This document shows positions 16,670 to 25,024 of a stretch of DNA of 36,908 nucleotides, in pieces. A program made the position numbers and the translations under genes. The number at the start of each line of letters is the position of its first letter. Position 1 is the stretch's first letter. The notes under the pieces are model-generated. The model was not told where the DNA came from, ran no database searches, and saw only the letters and a program-made list of their open reading frames with translations. Source of the stretch: DATHGT01 sp035317605 (lineage in GTDB: Bacteria; Methylomirabilota; Methylomirabilia; Rokubacteriales; CSP1-6); assembly GCA_035317605.1 (NCBI GenBank), contig DATHGT010000223.1:1-36908 (forward strand), in the 5' to 3' direction.

Positions 16670-16685
16670 CGCCCCTTCGGGGGCG
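16670..16685. terminator. UUCG-tetraloop hairpin between divergent sigma-54 promoters
   Basis: CGCCCC-TTCG-GGGGCG is a stable tetraloop hairpin in the intergenic region between the divergent promoters at 16492 and 16771. There is no T-run. It could block read-through or be structural. Confidence 0.35.
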
Positions 16686-16770
16686 ACGGCGCCTCCGTGC
16701 CACGGCCTCTCGCCTTCCCGCTACGGCCTCCGCATCAGCAAAATCGTGCCTTTGACCGAAACCACTTCTC

Positions 16771-16785
16771 TGGCACATCTGTTGC
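16771..16785 (+). promoter_or_regulatory. Sigma-54 promoter of the small membrane protein/USP operon
   Basis: TGGCACATCTGTTGC is an exact TGGCA-N6-TTGC match. The predicted start is near 16797, giving a 34-nt leader with AGGAGGGG before ATG 16831. It is nearly identical to the promoter at 21256 (TGGCACACCTGTTGC). Confidence 0.88.
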
Positions 16786-16830
16786 GCTGTGCTCGTGACC
16801 ACTGAACGTCTGAGGAAAGGAGGGGCCCGC

Positions 16831-17046
16831 ATGCAGGAGCTCATGTGGTACGCCCTCTCTCATGGAGTCACGAGACCAGTTCCGAGCCAGGAGGTCTCCT
16901 TGTGGTTCGCGGCGCTTCTCCTGTTCGGACTGCTGTGCGCCGGCCTGTTGATCGGCGCGGGAATGATCGAGTGGTGCGGCAGTCTGCACAGAAGGGGAGT
17001 GAGACCCCGTTGGCCCGCCATGGCGCGCCATGGTGATCATCGGTGA
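16831..17046 (+). CDS. Small single-span membrane protein of unknown function
   Basis: A 71-residue protein with one strong transmembrane helix (SLWFAALLLFGLLCAGLLIG, residues about 28-48). The N-terminal part is polar (MQELMWYALSHGVTRPVPSQ) and the tail basic (RRGVRPRWPAMARHGDHR). By charge, the tail is probably cytoplasmic. No family is recognised. ATG 16831 has an excellent AGGAGGGG site, and a strong sigma-54 promoter precedes it, so it is surely expressed. It heads the operon with the USP at 17193. Confidence 0.75.
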   Translation: MQELMWYALSHGVTRPVPSQEVSLWFAALLLFGLLCAGLLIGAGMIEWCGSLHRRGVRPRWPAMARHGDHR

Positions 17047-17295
17047 ATGATGGCAATCCTCCGACTCGTCGGGCTCGTTTTGAGCGGCGCCACCAGCGGG
17101 GTCGCGCTGATCATGGCCGTCGTGGCCCGGCTGGGGATCGGGTGGTTGGCGGCCGCAATTCCGACGGCCTCGTGTCGTCAGGAGGAATCGTCATGGCATT
17201 CACGCACCTGCTCGTCCCGACGGATTTTTCGGAGCCCGCGAACCAGGCGTTGGGCCACGCGCTCGAAGAAGCGACCCTGCATCGCGCGAAGGTGA
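17047..17295 (+). CDS. Doubtful hydrophobic ORF overlapping the USP start
   Basis: ATG 17047 follows the stop of the small membrane protein directly (TGAATG). The first 40 codons encode a hydrophobic stretch (LRLVGLVLSGATSGVALIMA, then VVARLGIGWLAAAIP) that could be a second small membrane protein. The later part overlaps the USP gene by about 100 bases in another frame and reads as its shadow. It may be a small membrane gene that lost its stop, or chance. Weak evidence. Confidence 0.25.
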   Translation: MMAILRLVGLVLSGATSGVALIMAVVARLGIGWLAAAIPTASCRQEESSWHSRTCSSRRIFRSPRTRRWATRSKKRPCIARR

Positions 17296-17702
17296 CGCTC
17301 CTCCACGTGCTGGCGCCCCCCGCCGACACGGATGTCTACTACGTCACCGGCTCCCCAGAGCCGCCACCCCAGGGAAGCGTCGATCCGACAGGCGGTGGTC
17401 GCGTGAGCGCGCGCCCGCTGTCGGAACCGACGGTGGTCCGCACCGATCCCTCCGAGGAGGCGCTCACCCGACTCCAGGACCTCATCCCCGCCGCGGGCCG
17501 CGGTACGTGGGACGTCGCCCTCGCCGTCGGCCACCCGGCCGACGCGGTCGTCCGCGTCGCTCAGGAGCGAGGCGTCGACCTCATCGTGATGGGGACCCAC
17601 GGGCGGACGGGGCTTCAGCACGTCCTTCTGGGAAGCGTGGCGGAAAAGGTGGTGCGGCTGGCCCCGTGCCCCGTGCTGACCGTCCGGTACAAGCGCGCCT
17701 GA
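17193..17702 (+). CDS. Universal stress protein with an extended variable loop
   Basis: A 169-residue USP. THLLVPTDFSEPANQALGHA starts the fold and GTHGRTGLQHVLLGSVAEKV near residue 140 is a complete ATP-binding signature, followed by CPVLTV. Between strands there is a Pro/Gly-rich insertion of about 35 residues (SPEPPPQGSVDPTGGGRVSA) not usual in short USPs. ATG 17193 follows AGGAGG. It probably shares the sigma-54 transcript starting near 16797. Confidence 0.93.
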   Translation: MAFTHLLVPTDFSEPANQALGHALEEATLHRAKVTLLHVLAPPADTDVYYVTGSPEPPPQGSVDPTGGGRVSARPLSEPTVVRTDPSEEALTRLQDLIPAAGRGTWDVALAVGHPADAVVRVAQERGVDLIVMGTHGRTGLQHVLLGSVAEKVVRLAPCPVLTVRYKRA

Positions 17703-17915
17703 TCCCGTCCCGAGGGTGCGCCACGACTCGTGACCCTGGGTTGCGTTTGATGTCGTGCTCTGCTCTGATCGGCAACGTGGTGTCCGGAACGATAGCGATA
17801 TAGGGCGAGGATTCGAGGGGAGCTTCGGTTGGTCGGTCGAGATTCCGGCCTACCGCGAGACGGTCGCGCTTCGGTGAGCGGTGTCGCGGCTGAGCGCGCA
17901 GAAGGGATCGTCGGC

Positions 17916-18578
17916 GTGCAGATCGAGCAGATCATGACCAGGGAGGTCGTCACGGTGACTCCCGCCACGTCGATCCAGTCGGCGGCGAAGTTGATGGCCG
18001 ATCACGGGATCAGCGGGCTCCCGGTCGTCGACGAACACCGCCATCTCGTCGGCATCGTCAGCGAAGGGGATCTTATTCTTCGGCAGCGGTCGTGGTCGAG
18101 GCGTCCGTGGTGGCGCGGGTTCTTCGACGACGCCGAGAGCCTCGCCCGCGAGTACGGCAAAGTGGTCGGGACGACGGTCGGCGAAGTGATGACGCGTGCG
18201 GTGGTCTCCATCAGCCCGGTCTTCGGGGTCGAGACCGCCGCGTCGATCCTTCACGCGCGCGGGTTTCGTCGCTTGCCCGTGGTGCACGACGGGACGCTGG
18301 TCGGCATCATCAGTCGCGGCGATCTCGTCAGAGCGCTCGCCACCGCGGTCCCCGCGACGGCGGCCCGCTCCGACACTCAGCTCGTCGAAGAGATGAAGAC
18401 GCGGCTGGCGGCCGAGCCTTGGGCCTCAACGGCGGGGTTCGTCGTCCACGCCCAGCGCGGGGTAATCTTCCTCTGGGGTGTCGTGCCGACGGAGGCCGAG
18501 AAGGCGGCCCTGGAGACCATGGCGCGCGCGATCGAGGGGTGCACGGGCGTGGCGAACGACCTCGTGGTGCGGCGCTGA
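17916..18578 (+). CDS. CBS-pair protein with C-terminal BON domain
   Basis: A 220-residue protein. Two CBS motifs (VQIEQIMTREVVTVTPATSI at the start, then GEVMTRAVVSISPVFGVETA near residue 88) are followed by a BON domain (residues about 152-220, VHAQRGVIFLWGVVPTEAEK to GCTGVANDLVV). BON domains often bind membranes or partner proteins, so this looks like a nucleotide sensor tied to a surface. The start is inferred as GTG 17916 after AAGGGAT; upstream in-frame codons to 17829 are less convincing. It lies about 210 bp after the USP; no clear promoter is seen in that gap, so it may be read from upstream. Confidence 0.88.
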   Translation: MQIEQIMTREVVTVTPATSIQSAAKLMADHGISGLPVVDEHRHLVGIVSEGDLILRQRSWSRRPWWRGFFDDAESLAREYGKVVGTTVGEVMTRAVVSISPVFGVETAASILHARGFRRLPVVHDGTLVGIISRGDLVRALATAVPATAARSDTQLVEEMKTRLAAEPWASTAGFVVHAQRGVIFLWGVVPTEAEKAALETMARAIEGCTGVANDLVVRR

Positions 18579-18625
18579 GTCTGAACCGTCTCGATCGTAG
18601 GGCGTGACGGCGATCAGATCACGCG

Positions 18626-19062
18626 GTGGGCTTGGCCCACGTCCACGAAGGCCGTGACGGCGCGCTCGAGTGGGACGTGTTCGTACCGGACCCGGACATC
18701 CAGTCCACGGTCTCGAACGGCTGGGTGACCCTCACGGGCATGGTCGAGACCGTGAGCGAGCGTGACGATGCGGCGCGGGCCGTGCGTAACCTCACCGGCG
18801 TGCGCGGCGTGGACAACCAGATCACCGTTCGCCAGCCGTGGTGGCGCCCGACCGGATCCGTGCGGCCATCGAGGAAGCGCTCGAACGGCGCGCGGAGCGT
18901 GAGGCCCGGCGCATCGACGTGACGGTCAGTCCGGACGGTGAGGTGACGCTGGCCGGCCACGTCCGTACGTGGGCCGAGCGCCAAGTGGTCGTCGCTTCCG
19001 CTCGGTACCTGCGCGGGGTGCGTGCCGTCCACGATCGGCTGCACATCGATCCCGGCTCGTGA
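18626..19062 (+). pseudogene. Two-BON-domain protein, frameshifted
   Basis: From GTG 18626 one frame reads ALEWDVFVPDPDIQSTVSNG, then WVTLTGMVETVSERDDAARA and GVRGVDNQITVRQP, a BON domain of the OsmY-like kind. At about 18835-18842 a one-base shift leads to APDRIRAAIEEALERRAERE, then VTVSPDGEVTLAGHVRTWAE and GVRAVHDRLHID, a second BON. The two halves together match the usual tandem-BON architecture. The N-terminus before ALEWD is also poor. A sequencing error is possible; otherwise the gene is broken. It follows the CBS-BON gene by about 50 bp. Confidence 0.75.
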
Positions 19063-19084
19063 CGGCGCGGGTTGCCCCTGGCCT

Positions 19085-19136
19085 GTTGGCGTGTCATCGG
19101 CCCGCGACGACGGTAGAGGGCCGATGACACGCCGAC
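19085..19136. terminator. Nineteen-base inverted repeat with 14-nt loop
   Basis: GTTGGCGTGTCATCGGCCC (19085-19103) pairs with GGGCCGATGACACGCCGAC (19118-19136), one G-T wobble. This is by far the strongest hairpin in the window. It follows the BON stop and covers the start codon of the diphosphoglycerate synthetase remnant. No T-run follows. It may be a terminator or a stem that silences the remnant's start. Confidence 0.6.
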
Positions 19137-19216
19137 GGGTCGTGCCCCTGGGGGCAGCGGGGCGCGATTTCCACGACTTCAACATGGTCTACCGCGACGA
19201 TCCCGGGGATCCGCAA
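19124..19216 (+). pseudogene. N-terminal remnant of cyclic 2,3-diphosphoglycerate synthetase
   Basis: ATG 19124 begins MTRRRVVPLGAAGRDFHDFN then MVYRDDPG, which closely matches the first 30 residues of cyclic 2,3-diphosphoglycerate synthetase (pattern RRVIIMGAAGRDFHNFN), a nucleotide-binding enzyme of about 440 residues. After DDPG the sequence loses all similarity and the frame soon ends. Only the dinucleotide-like first strand and loop remain. The remaining 19217-19348 shows no gene. Confidence 0.65.
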
Positions 19217-19348
19217 TCCAAGGCGGATCGGGGCGGCCGCGTCCCGGTGTCCCATCGAGATCCCATCACCCGTCATGTCGCGAGCGTGTCGCCGTCGTTG
19301 ATGTGCCGTGGATAAAGCGATTCTGACCTGCTCGCGATCGGGGCGCTG

Positions 19349-19363
19349 TGGAACGACGCTTGC
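19349..19363 (+). promoter_or_regulatory. Possible sigma-54 promoter (imperfect)
   Basis: TGGAACGACGCTTGC has correctly spaced GG and GC but A instead of C at the fourth base. The -12 C is 14 bases before ATG 19377, the same near-leaderless geometry as both BirA-like genes. Confidence 0.45.
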
Positions 19364-19376
19364 TCGAAGATCCGGC

Positions 19377-19619
19377 ATGACACTGTTCACGAACGTGGTG
19401 ACGCCGCCCCCTTACCGAGCGAAGGCGCGACGCGAGCTGCGGCGCGTCTCGCTCCAGCTCGAGTTCGAGCGCGATCGCATGGGGGCGCTCAGCCGGGCCG
19501 CGTCCGCGCGTCCGGAGCTCGCGTTCAAGGCAGCCGCGGCCGAAGTTCGGGTCGCCGCGCTGCGTGCGCGGGCGGCCCAGCTCCGGCGGGCGGCGGGCCG
19601 GCTCGACCCGGCCGCGTGA
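19377..19619 (+). CDS. Hypothetical Arg/Ala-rich helical protein
   Basis: An 80-residue, very basic, probably all-helical protein (RRELRRVSLQLEFERDRMGA, then AAAAEVRVAALRARAAQLRR). It might form a coiled coil and bind nucleic acid, but no family is recognised. There is no clear Shine-Dalgarno before ATG 19377; GTG 19308 is an alternative start. The imperfect sigma-54 site 14 bases upstream supports the ATG. It lies 54 bp before the Met-rich secreted protein. Confidence 0.5.
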   Translation: MTLFTNVVTPPPYRAKARRELRRVSLQLEFERDRMGALSRAASARPELAFKAAAAEVRVAALRARAAQLRRAAGRLDPAA

Positions 19620-19673
19620 TTCGACGATCGAGTGACTCCGGCGAAGGAGAACCGCTCAGGGGGAGGACATGTG

Positions 19674-20027
19674 ATGAAGACGATGGGAGCGCTTGTCGCA
19701 AGCACGTTGTTTGCGGTGCTGATCGTCAACCCGGTTCACGCCCAGCAACCAGCCCCGCCGCACGGAATGGCCCAACCGCCGGCCGCGATGTCGCCGGCGC
19801 CGCCGTCCGGGGGGCCAGACGGCATGAAGGGCCCCGCGATGCCGATGATGGACATGTGCCGAGACATGATGGGCGGCATGGCCGGGATGGCGATGATGGG
19901 ACCGTCCGGGCCGATGGATCCTAAGGAGCGCGCCGCGATGCTGGAGATGCGCGGCGAAATGATGAAGGCCATGGGCGACGTCATGATGAAGCACGCCCGG
20001 CGGATGCAGGGGATGACCGACAAATGA
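19674..20027 (+). CDS. Secreted methionine-rich protein
   Basis: A 117-residue protein with a clear signal peptide (MKTMGALVASTLFAVLIVNP, then VHA cleavage before QQPAPP). The mature part of about 94 residues has about 23 methionines, clustered in PMMDMCRDMMGGMAGMAMMG, and ends in a helix rich in Met, Lys and Glu. Such clusters in periplasmic proteins often bind Cu(I) or Ag(I), and this protein may chaperone copper for the CuA/CuB oxidase. That role is inference. ATG 19674 follows GGGGGAGGA. Its stop overlaps the next ATG (ATGA), so it is coupled to the double USP. Confidence 0.8.
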   Translation: MKTMGALVASTLFAVLIVNPVHAQQPAPPHGMAQPPAAMSPAPPSGGPDGMKGPAMPMMDMCRDMMGGMAGMAMMGPSGPMDPKERAAMLEMRGEMMKAMGDVMMKHARRMQGMTDK

Positions 20028-20929
20028 CGGACAGGGGAGCCGGACCGCCGTCGCCGCGGCGCATTCTGCTCGCCACCGATGGTTCTTCTGACGCGAGGGC
20101 CGCCGCCGCGTGGCTCACGCGGTGGCCGCCGAGTGAACGGTCGCGCGTGAGGATCGTCTCCGTGATCGAGCGACGGCTCGACTGGCCCGGCGTCCAGGCG
20201 TACTACGATGCGGTAGCCGCCGACGGCCACCGCATCCTCGACGAGGCACGCGCGTCGCTGTCACCGGTCGCGGCCATCGAAACGGCGCTGCTCGAGGGCA
20301 CCCCGGGCGACGAGATCGTGCGGGAGGCCCACGACTGGGACGCCGACCTCGTCGTGGTCGGCGCGCGCGGGCTCGGTCTCGTGGACACGTGGCTGCTCGG
20401 CAGCGTCTCTCTCACCGTGGCCCGGCGCGTGGACTGTGCGGTGCTCGTCGTCAAGGGAGACCGGCGACGGCTGGCCAACGTCGTCGTCGGTCTCGACGGC
20501 TCGGGACAATCGCTGGACGCCGGGCGCTTCGTCGCCGCGTGGCCGCTCGATGCCCGGCACTCGGTCCGGCTCATCGGCGTGGTGGAGCCGGTTCACTTTC
20601 CGTCGAGCACGCCCTCCGTCATCCGCGAGCAAATCGTGTCCGCCGTGCGCGAGGTGAAGGAGGAGCGCCGAGCCGAGCTCACGAAGGCGCTGGATCAGCT
20701 GGCCCGGCTCTTCGAGGGTCATGGCGTGACCGTATCGCGCGTGACACCGGACGGGCATCCCGCCGAGGTCATTGGAGCGGTCGCCGCCGAGCCCGACACG
20801 GATCTCGTCGTCGTCGGCGCCCGCGGACTGGGAGGCGTCAAGCGGCTGCTGCTCGGCAGCGTATCGGAGAACGTGCTCCGCGCGGCCCGCTGTCCCGTGC
20901 TCATCGTGAAGAAGCCACTCACGTCCTAG
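20024..20929 (+). CDS. Double-domain universal stress protein
   Basis: A 301-residue tandem USP. Domain 1 spans residues about 12-143 (RRILLATDGSSDARAAAAWL to GARGLGLVDTWLLGSVSLTV). Domain 2 spans about 148-298 (ANVVVGLDGSGQSL to GARGLGGVKRLLLGSVSENV). Both keep the G-2X-G-9X-G(S) signature with GARG in place of GTHG, so both should bind ATP. Tandem USPs of this size, such as the mycobacterial Rv2623 type, are linked to slow growth; the parallel is inference. ATG 20024 overlaps the Met-rich gene stop, and a hairpin follows the gene. Confidence 0.94.
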   Translation: MTDRGAGPPSPRRILLATDGSSDARAAAAWLTRWPPSERSRVRIVSVIERRLDWPGVQAYYDAVAADGHRILDEARASLSPVAAIETALLEGTPGDEIVREAHDWDADLVVVGARGLGLVDTWLLGSVSLTVARRVDCAVLVVKGDRRRLANVVVGLDGSGQSLDAGRFVAAWPLDARHSVRLIGVVEPVHFPSSTPSVIREQIVSAVREVKEERRAELTKALDQLARLFEGHGVTVSRVTPDGHPAEVIGAVAAEPDTDLVVVGARGLGGVKRLLLGSVSENVLRAARCPVLIVKKPLTS

Positions 20930-20942
20930 CCGCCGACCCAAT

Positions 20943-20966
20943 GGCGGCGTCGCCGGAGGCGCCGCC
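20943..20966 (+). terminator. GC-rich hairpin after the double USP
   Basis: GGCGGCG (20943-20949) pairs with CGCCGCC (20960-20966) across a ten-base loop, 14 bases after the stop, followed by GTCTTGAT. It is a likely terminator of the 19674-20929 transcript. Confidence 0.55.
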
Positions 20967-21067
20967 GTCTTGATGTCGGGCCTAAATCCGATGCGCCTTA
21001 CTTGCCGATCCGTCTCAAATGCCGGAGTACCACGGCGGCTGGCAGCCCGTGGCGAGACGGTCAGCTT

Positions 21068-21085
21068 GCCTCATGTCCATGAGGC
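21068..21085. promoter_or_regulatory. Perfect dyad, candidate enhancer site for a sigma-54 activator
   Basis: GCCTCATG-TC-CATGAGGC is a perfect 8+8 palindrome with a two-base centre, framed by GAGAC and GTCTC. It sits about 170 bp upstream of the sigma-54 promoter at 21256, the usual distance for an NtrC-type enhancer. The rest of 20967-21255 has no gene. Confidence 0.45.
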
Positions 21086-21255
21086 GCGTGTCTCATTTTC
21101 CTGGGCCGACGCTGTGATCGTGTGTGGCCGGCACCTACGGGGTAGCGGTGCCCCGACCGGGGCGATCCCGCCTCAGTCCCGGTCCGCGACAAGTTCAGAA
21201 AGGACGCCCCCCGCAGAAAAGCCGCGCATTTGACCCCGGCTCAGGCTCTTTCGTG

Positions 21256-21270
21256 TGGCACACCTGTTGC
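21256..21270 (+). promoter_or_regulatory. Sigma-54 promoter of the Cys-rich membrane protein
   Basis: TGGCACACCTGTTGC is an exact TGGCA-N6-TTGC match. The predicted start is near 21282, leaving a 15-nt leader that holds GGAGG. Confidence 0.88.
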
Positions 21271-21296
21271 CGTCCTCGGGGGCGGAGGTCCGGACA

Positions 21297-21662
21297 ATGG
21301 ACACGATGGATGGAATCGTGATCGGCGAAGGCGCGGCATTCATGCAAGGCCTGGCCGACATCTTCATCGTTGCTCAGCTCGTGTCGTTGGTGCTTGTCAC
21401 GCTGTTGCTGTGCTCCGCGGGCCATGCCTATCTCTTCGGGACGGTTCAGCGCCGGCGCTGCTTTCGCTGCCCCCTGATGCGGCGCGAGGTCGAGGTGGAG
21501 TTCCTCGAGCGCTGGTTCCTCGGTGTCCGTCGCGCGGCGGTCCCGACCCGTTGCTCGGCCTTCGAAGTGCCCACGGCGATCGAATGCCGGCGGCGTTGTC
21601 CCGACCGCTCGTTCCGCAATCAATGGGCACCGGCGATGAACGTGGCCCCGACGACCCCGTGA
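21297..21662 (+). CDS. Membrane-anchored Cys-rich protein of unknown function
   Basis: A 121-residue protein. One transmembrane helix (residues about 21-48, IFIVAQLVSLVLVTLLLCSA) is followed by a basic soluble domain with six cysteines: CFRC, then CSAF, then ECRRRC. The spacing suggests a metal or iron-sulfur site. Conserved-looking words are REVEVEFLERW and RCSAFEVP. No family is recognised. ATG 21297 is chosen because the predicted transcript begins near 21282; the longer frame from 21255 starts upstream of it. It has an isolated sigma-54 promoter and a dyad 170 bp upstream, so it may be a dedicated output of the activator encoded next to it. Confidence 0.75.
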   Translation: MDTMDGIVIGEGAAFMQGLADIFIVAQLVSLVLVTLLLCSAGHAYLFGTVQRRRCFRCPLMRREVEVEFLERWFLGVRRAAVPTRCSAFEVPTAIECRRRCPDRSFRNQWAPAMNVAPTTP

Positions 21663-21715
21663 TCGTGCGTGCCACCCTCGCCGCGGTGGAGCTCGGACCA
21701 ACCGGCCGTGGCGGC

Positions 21716-23112
<1,397 letters not shown>

Positions 23113-23116
<4 letters not shown>

Positions 23117-23214
23117 GCCGTGACGGGAACGGCCGGCACGGGGGCCGGCGGGAACGTGAGCAGGCGCGATGCGCCGACGTGGCGAGCGAGCACGGTGAAG
23201 AACTCGAGCAACAT
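23113..23214 (-). CDS. 33-residue leader ORF coupled to the activator gene
   Basis: ATG 23214 opens a 33-codon ORF (MLLEFFTVLARHVGASRLLT, then FPPAPVPAVPVTA) whose TGA overlaps the activator GTG as GTGA. A perfect TATAAT ends seven bases before this ATG, so transcription should begin at or next to it. The peptide has a short amphipathic helix and a Pro-rich tail; no family is recognised. It may set activator levels by translational coupling. Confidence 0.5.
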
Positions 23215-23221
23215 GCGTTCG

Positions 23222-23227
23222 ATTATA
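23222..23227 (-). promoter_or_regulatory. Sigma-70-type -10 box of the activator transcript
   Basis: TATAAT on the minus strand, a perfect -10 hexamer in very GC-rich DNA. No convincing -35 is seen 16-18 bases upstream. The expected start coincides with the A of ATG 23214, suggesting a leaderless mRNA. Confidence 0.5.
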
Positions 23228-23337
23228 CGGCCTCGTTCGGAGGCTTCGTGGGGTGCCCGGGCATCACTGTGGCGGGCGTACCCCAGTCGGGTGACCGCGA
23301 TTGGTGGCGAAGGGCGTGAATTCGCGGGCGTTGGGTG

Positions 23338-23352
23338 TGGCCCCTCGGTTGC
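23338..23352 (+). promoter_or_regulatory. Sigma-54 promoter of the broken BirA-like paralogue
   Basis: TGGCCCCTCGGTTGC has the invariant GG and GC at correct spacing, with one change from TGGCA. The -12 C lies 15 bases before ATG 23367, the same distance as at the intact BirA-like gene. Confidence 0.6.
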
Positions 23353-23366
23353 TCGATACGGACGGC

Positions 23367-24102
23367 ATGATGGCGACGGTGAGCGGTCGGATGAACGACG
23401 ACGCGTGGCTCGCGGAGGACGCGCTGTGCATCGACCTCATCCGTCGCGAGTTGTCGACGGCAAGCGTCGGCTACGAGATCCGTCTCTTCCGTGAGCTCTC
23501 CTCCACCGTCGAGGCGGTGCGCGTGCTGGCGGAATCGGGGGCGCGCGAGGGCACGGTCGTGCTGGCCGAGACGCAGCATGCCGGTCGCGGATTGTTCGGC
23601 CCGCCGTGGTTCCCGCCGGAGCGCGCCAACCTCTACGCGGCGGTGCTCTTCCGTCCGCGGATGCCCCGACATTCCGTGGGGGTGTTCGCGCTCATCGCCT
23701 CGCTGGCGCTCACCGATGCGATCACGACGGAGGGCCCGCGCGCCCACGTGCGCTGGCCGAACGAGGTGCTGGTCGATGGGCGCCGGCTCGGACGCACGCT
23801 GACCACCGTCGAGCCCGCGGCCGCGATCGCGGACTACGTGATCGTCGGCGTGGAGGTGAACCGCATTTCTGAACCACCTCGAGCGCTGGCTCGGCATCTA
23901 TCGGGCCCGTGGCGCGGGCGCCATCCTTCGATCCTGGAACGACCTGGACGTGCTGCGGGGTCACGTCGTGGAGGTGCGCGCGGCAGACACGAGCCAGCGC
24001 GGACGCGTCGCTGGCGTGGATGACGAGGGTCGGCTCGTCCTGGAGGGCAGACGTGGCGCCGAGCGCGCGATCGCCACGGGCGAGATCGTGGCCGTCGACT
24101 GA
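23367..24102 (+). pseudogene. Second BirA-like ligase gene, internally deleted and frameshifted
   Basis: A paralogue of the gene at 15617-16477. The first frame from ATG 23367 gives ALCIDLIRRELSTASVGYEI, then QHAGRGLFGPPWFPPERANL and VRWPNEVLVDGRRLGRTL up to IVGVEVN. At about 23865 the frame changes to FLNHLERWLGIYRARGAGAI and runs to VEVRAADTSQRGRVAGVDDE and EIVAVD at 24102. Compared with the intact copy about 40 residues are missing at this point, so this is a real deletion and not just a sequencing slip. The biotin loop and the PND motif (PNE here) are also altered. Its sigma-54 promoter is retained and could still drive the downstream HPF-like and USP genes. Confidence 0.8.
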
Positions 24103-24114
24103 CGGAGGACTATC

Positions 24115-24462
24115 ATGACAGAGCTCTTGATTCTGAGAGGGACGCCCGGTGGCAGTGTGCGGGCGCGGCTCCACGCGTTGCTGGCGTCGCGGGGGATCGA
24201 GCCCTCGCGGGTGAGCGTCGCGTTCGTGGATGAAAACGGGCCGAAGGGCGGCGCGGCCATCCGGTGCGCCGCCAACGTGACGCTGGCCCGGCATCCCGCG
24301 CTGCACGTGGAGTGCATCGACACGACGCCCCGGCGCGCGTTCGACGCCGTGCTCGAAAGCCTCGACCGTCGGTTGCAGCGCTTCGTGGGGCGCATGCGCG
24401 ACCGCGCCCGTCGTCCCAAGAAATACTTCGCGGCCAAGCGCCTGCTGGCCGGCCCTCGCTGA
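24115..24462 (+). CDS. HPF/RaiA-like ribosome-associated protein
   Basis: A 115-residue basic protein resembling the single-domain HPF/RaiA (sigma-54 modulation) family. It shows VSVAFVDENGPKGGAAIRCA, the strand-loop typical of these proteins, then AFDAVLESLDRRLQRFVGRM and a basic tail (RARRPKKYFAAKRL). Family members bind the 30S subunit decoding region and silence ribosomes in dormancy. It lacks the long-form dimerisation domain. ATG 24115 follows CGGAGGA. It lies 12 bp after the broken BirA-like gene and 11 bp before a USP, so all may share the sigma-54 transcript from 23364. Confidence 0.8.
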   Translation: MTELLILRGTPGGSVRARLHALLASRGIEPSRVSVAFVDENGPKGGAAIRCAANVTLARHPALHVECIDTTPRRAFDAVLESLDRRLQRFVGRMRDRARRPKKYFAAKRLLAGPR

Positions 24463-24473
24463 AGGAGGACACC

Positions 24474-24920
24474 ATGAAACGTATCCTCGTTCCCCTCGAT
24501 CTCACGACCGAGCCCGATGCCGTCACGCGAGTGGTCGCCGATGCCGCCCGGGGCGCCGGCGCCACCGTCCGGCTGCTGTATGTGGCCCCGGTGCCCGACG
24601 CGGTCGTCGACGTCAACGGCCGCATCGTCGCCTACGCCGATCAGGAGGGCGCGCGCCTGGAGGCCGAGGCGCTCGACTACCTGCGAAGCGTCGAGATTGC
24701 GTTCGACGACGCGCCGGTGGAATCCATCGTGCGCTTCGGTGACCCGGCCGAGGAGATCCTCCGCGAGGCCGACGAGTTCGGCGCCGATCTCATCGCGCTC
24801 ACCACGCCACGCGGCACCGGGTTCAAACGGTGCCTCCCCGGTGGAACCGCGTCGCGCGTCTGGCGTCATGCGAACGCGGCGGTCATGCTTCTCCAACCCC
24901 CGGCGCTCATCGCCGTGTGA
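24474..24920 (+). CDS. Universal stress protein, divergent nucleotide loop
   Basis: A 148-residue USP beginning KRILVPLDLTTEPDAVTRVV. The ATP loop reads TTPRGTGFKRCLPGGTASRV: the glycine spacing is roughly kept, but GTHGR is replaced by TPRGT, and the end lacks CPVL (AAVMLLQP). Binding of ATP is thus less certain than in its paralogues. ATG 24474 follows AAGGAGG. It follows the HPF-like gene closely, a combination also seen in dormancy regulons. Confidence 0.92.
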   Translation: MKRILVPLDLTTEPDAVTRVVADAARGAGATVRLLYVAPVPDAVVDVNGRIVAYADQEGARLEAEALDYLRSVEIAFDDAPVESIVRFGDPAEEILREADEFGADLIALTTPRGTGFKRCLPGGTASRVWRHANAAVMLLQPPALIAV

Positions 24921-24948
24921 CTCCGGGGAGGCTCGGGACGGTCCTCCT

Positions 24949-24970
24949 GGGGGGCCTCTTCGGGCCCTCC
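24949..24970 (+). terminator. Hairpin after the USP at 24474
   Basis: GGGGGGCC (24949-24956) pairs with GGCCCTCC (24963-24970) with one G-T wobble across the loop TCTTCG, 28 bases after the stop. It is a likely terminator. Confidence 0.5.
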
Positions 24971-25024
24971 TCCAATCGTCAGCTTTGAGCGTCGTTACGA
25001 CTTTGCCGAAAGGGGAGGATTCAG

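Noticed and set aside
17047..17295. Second small membrane ORF as a firm gene
   Set aside because: Only its first half is hydrophobic; the rest is a shadow of the USP gene, so it is listed only at low confidence.
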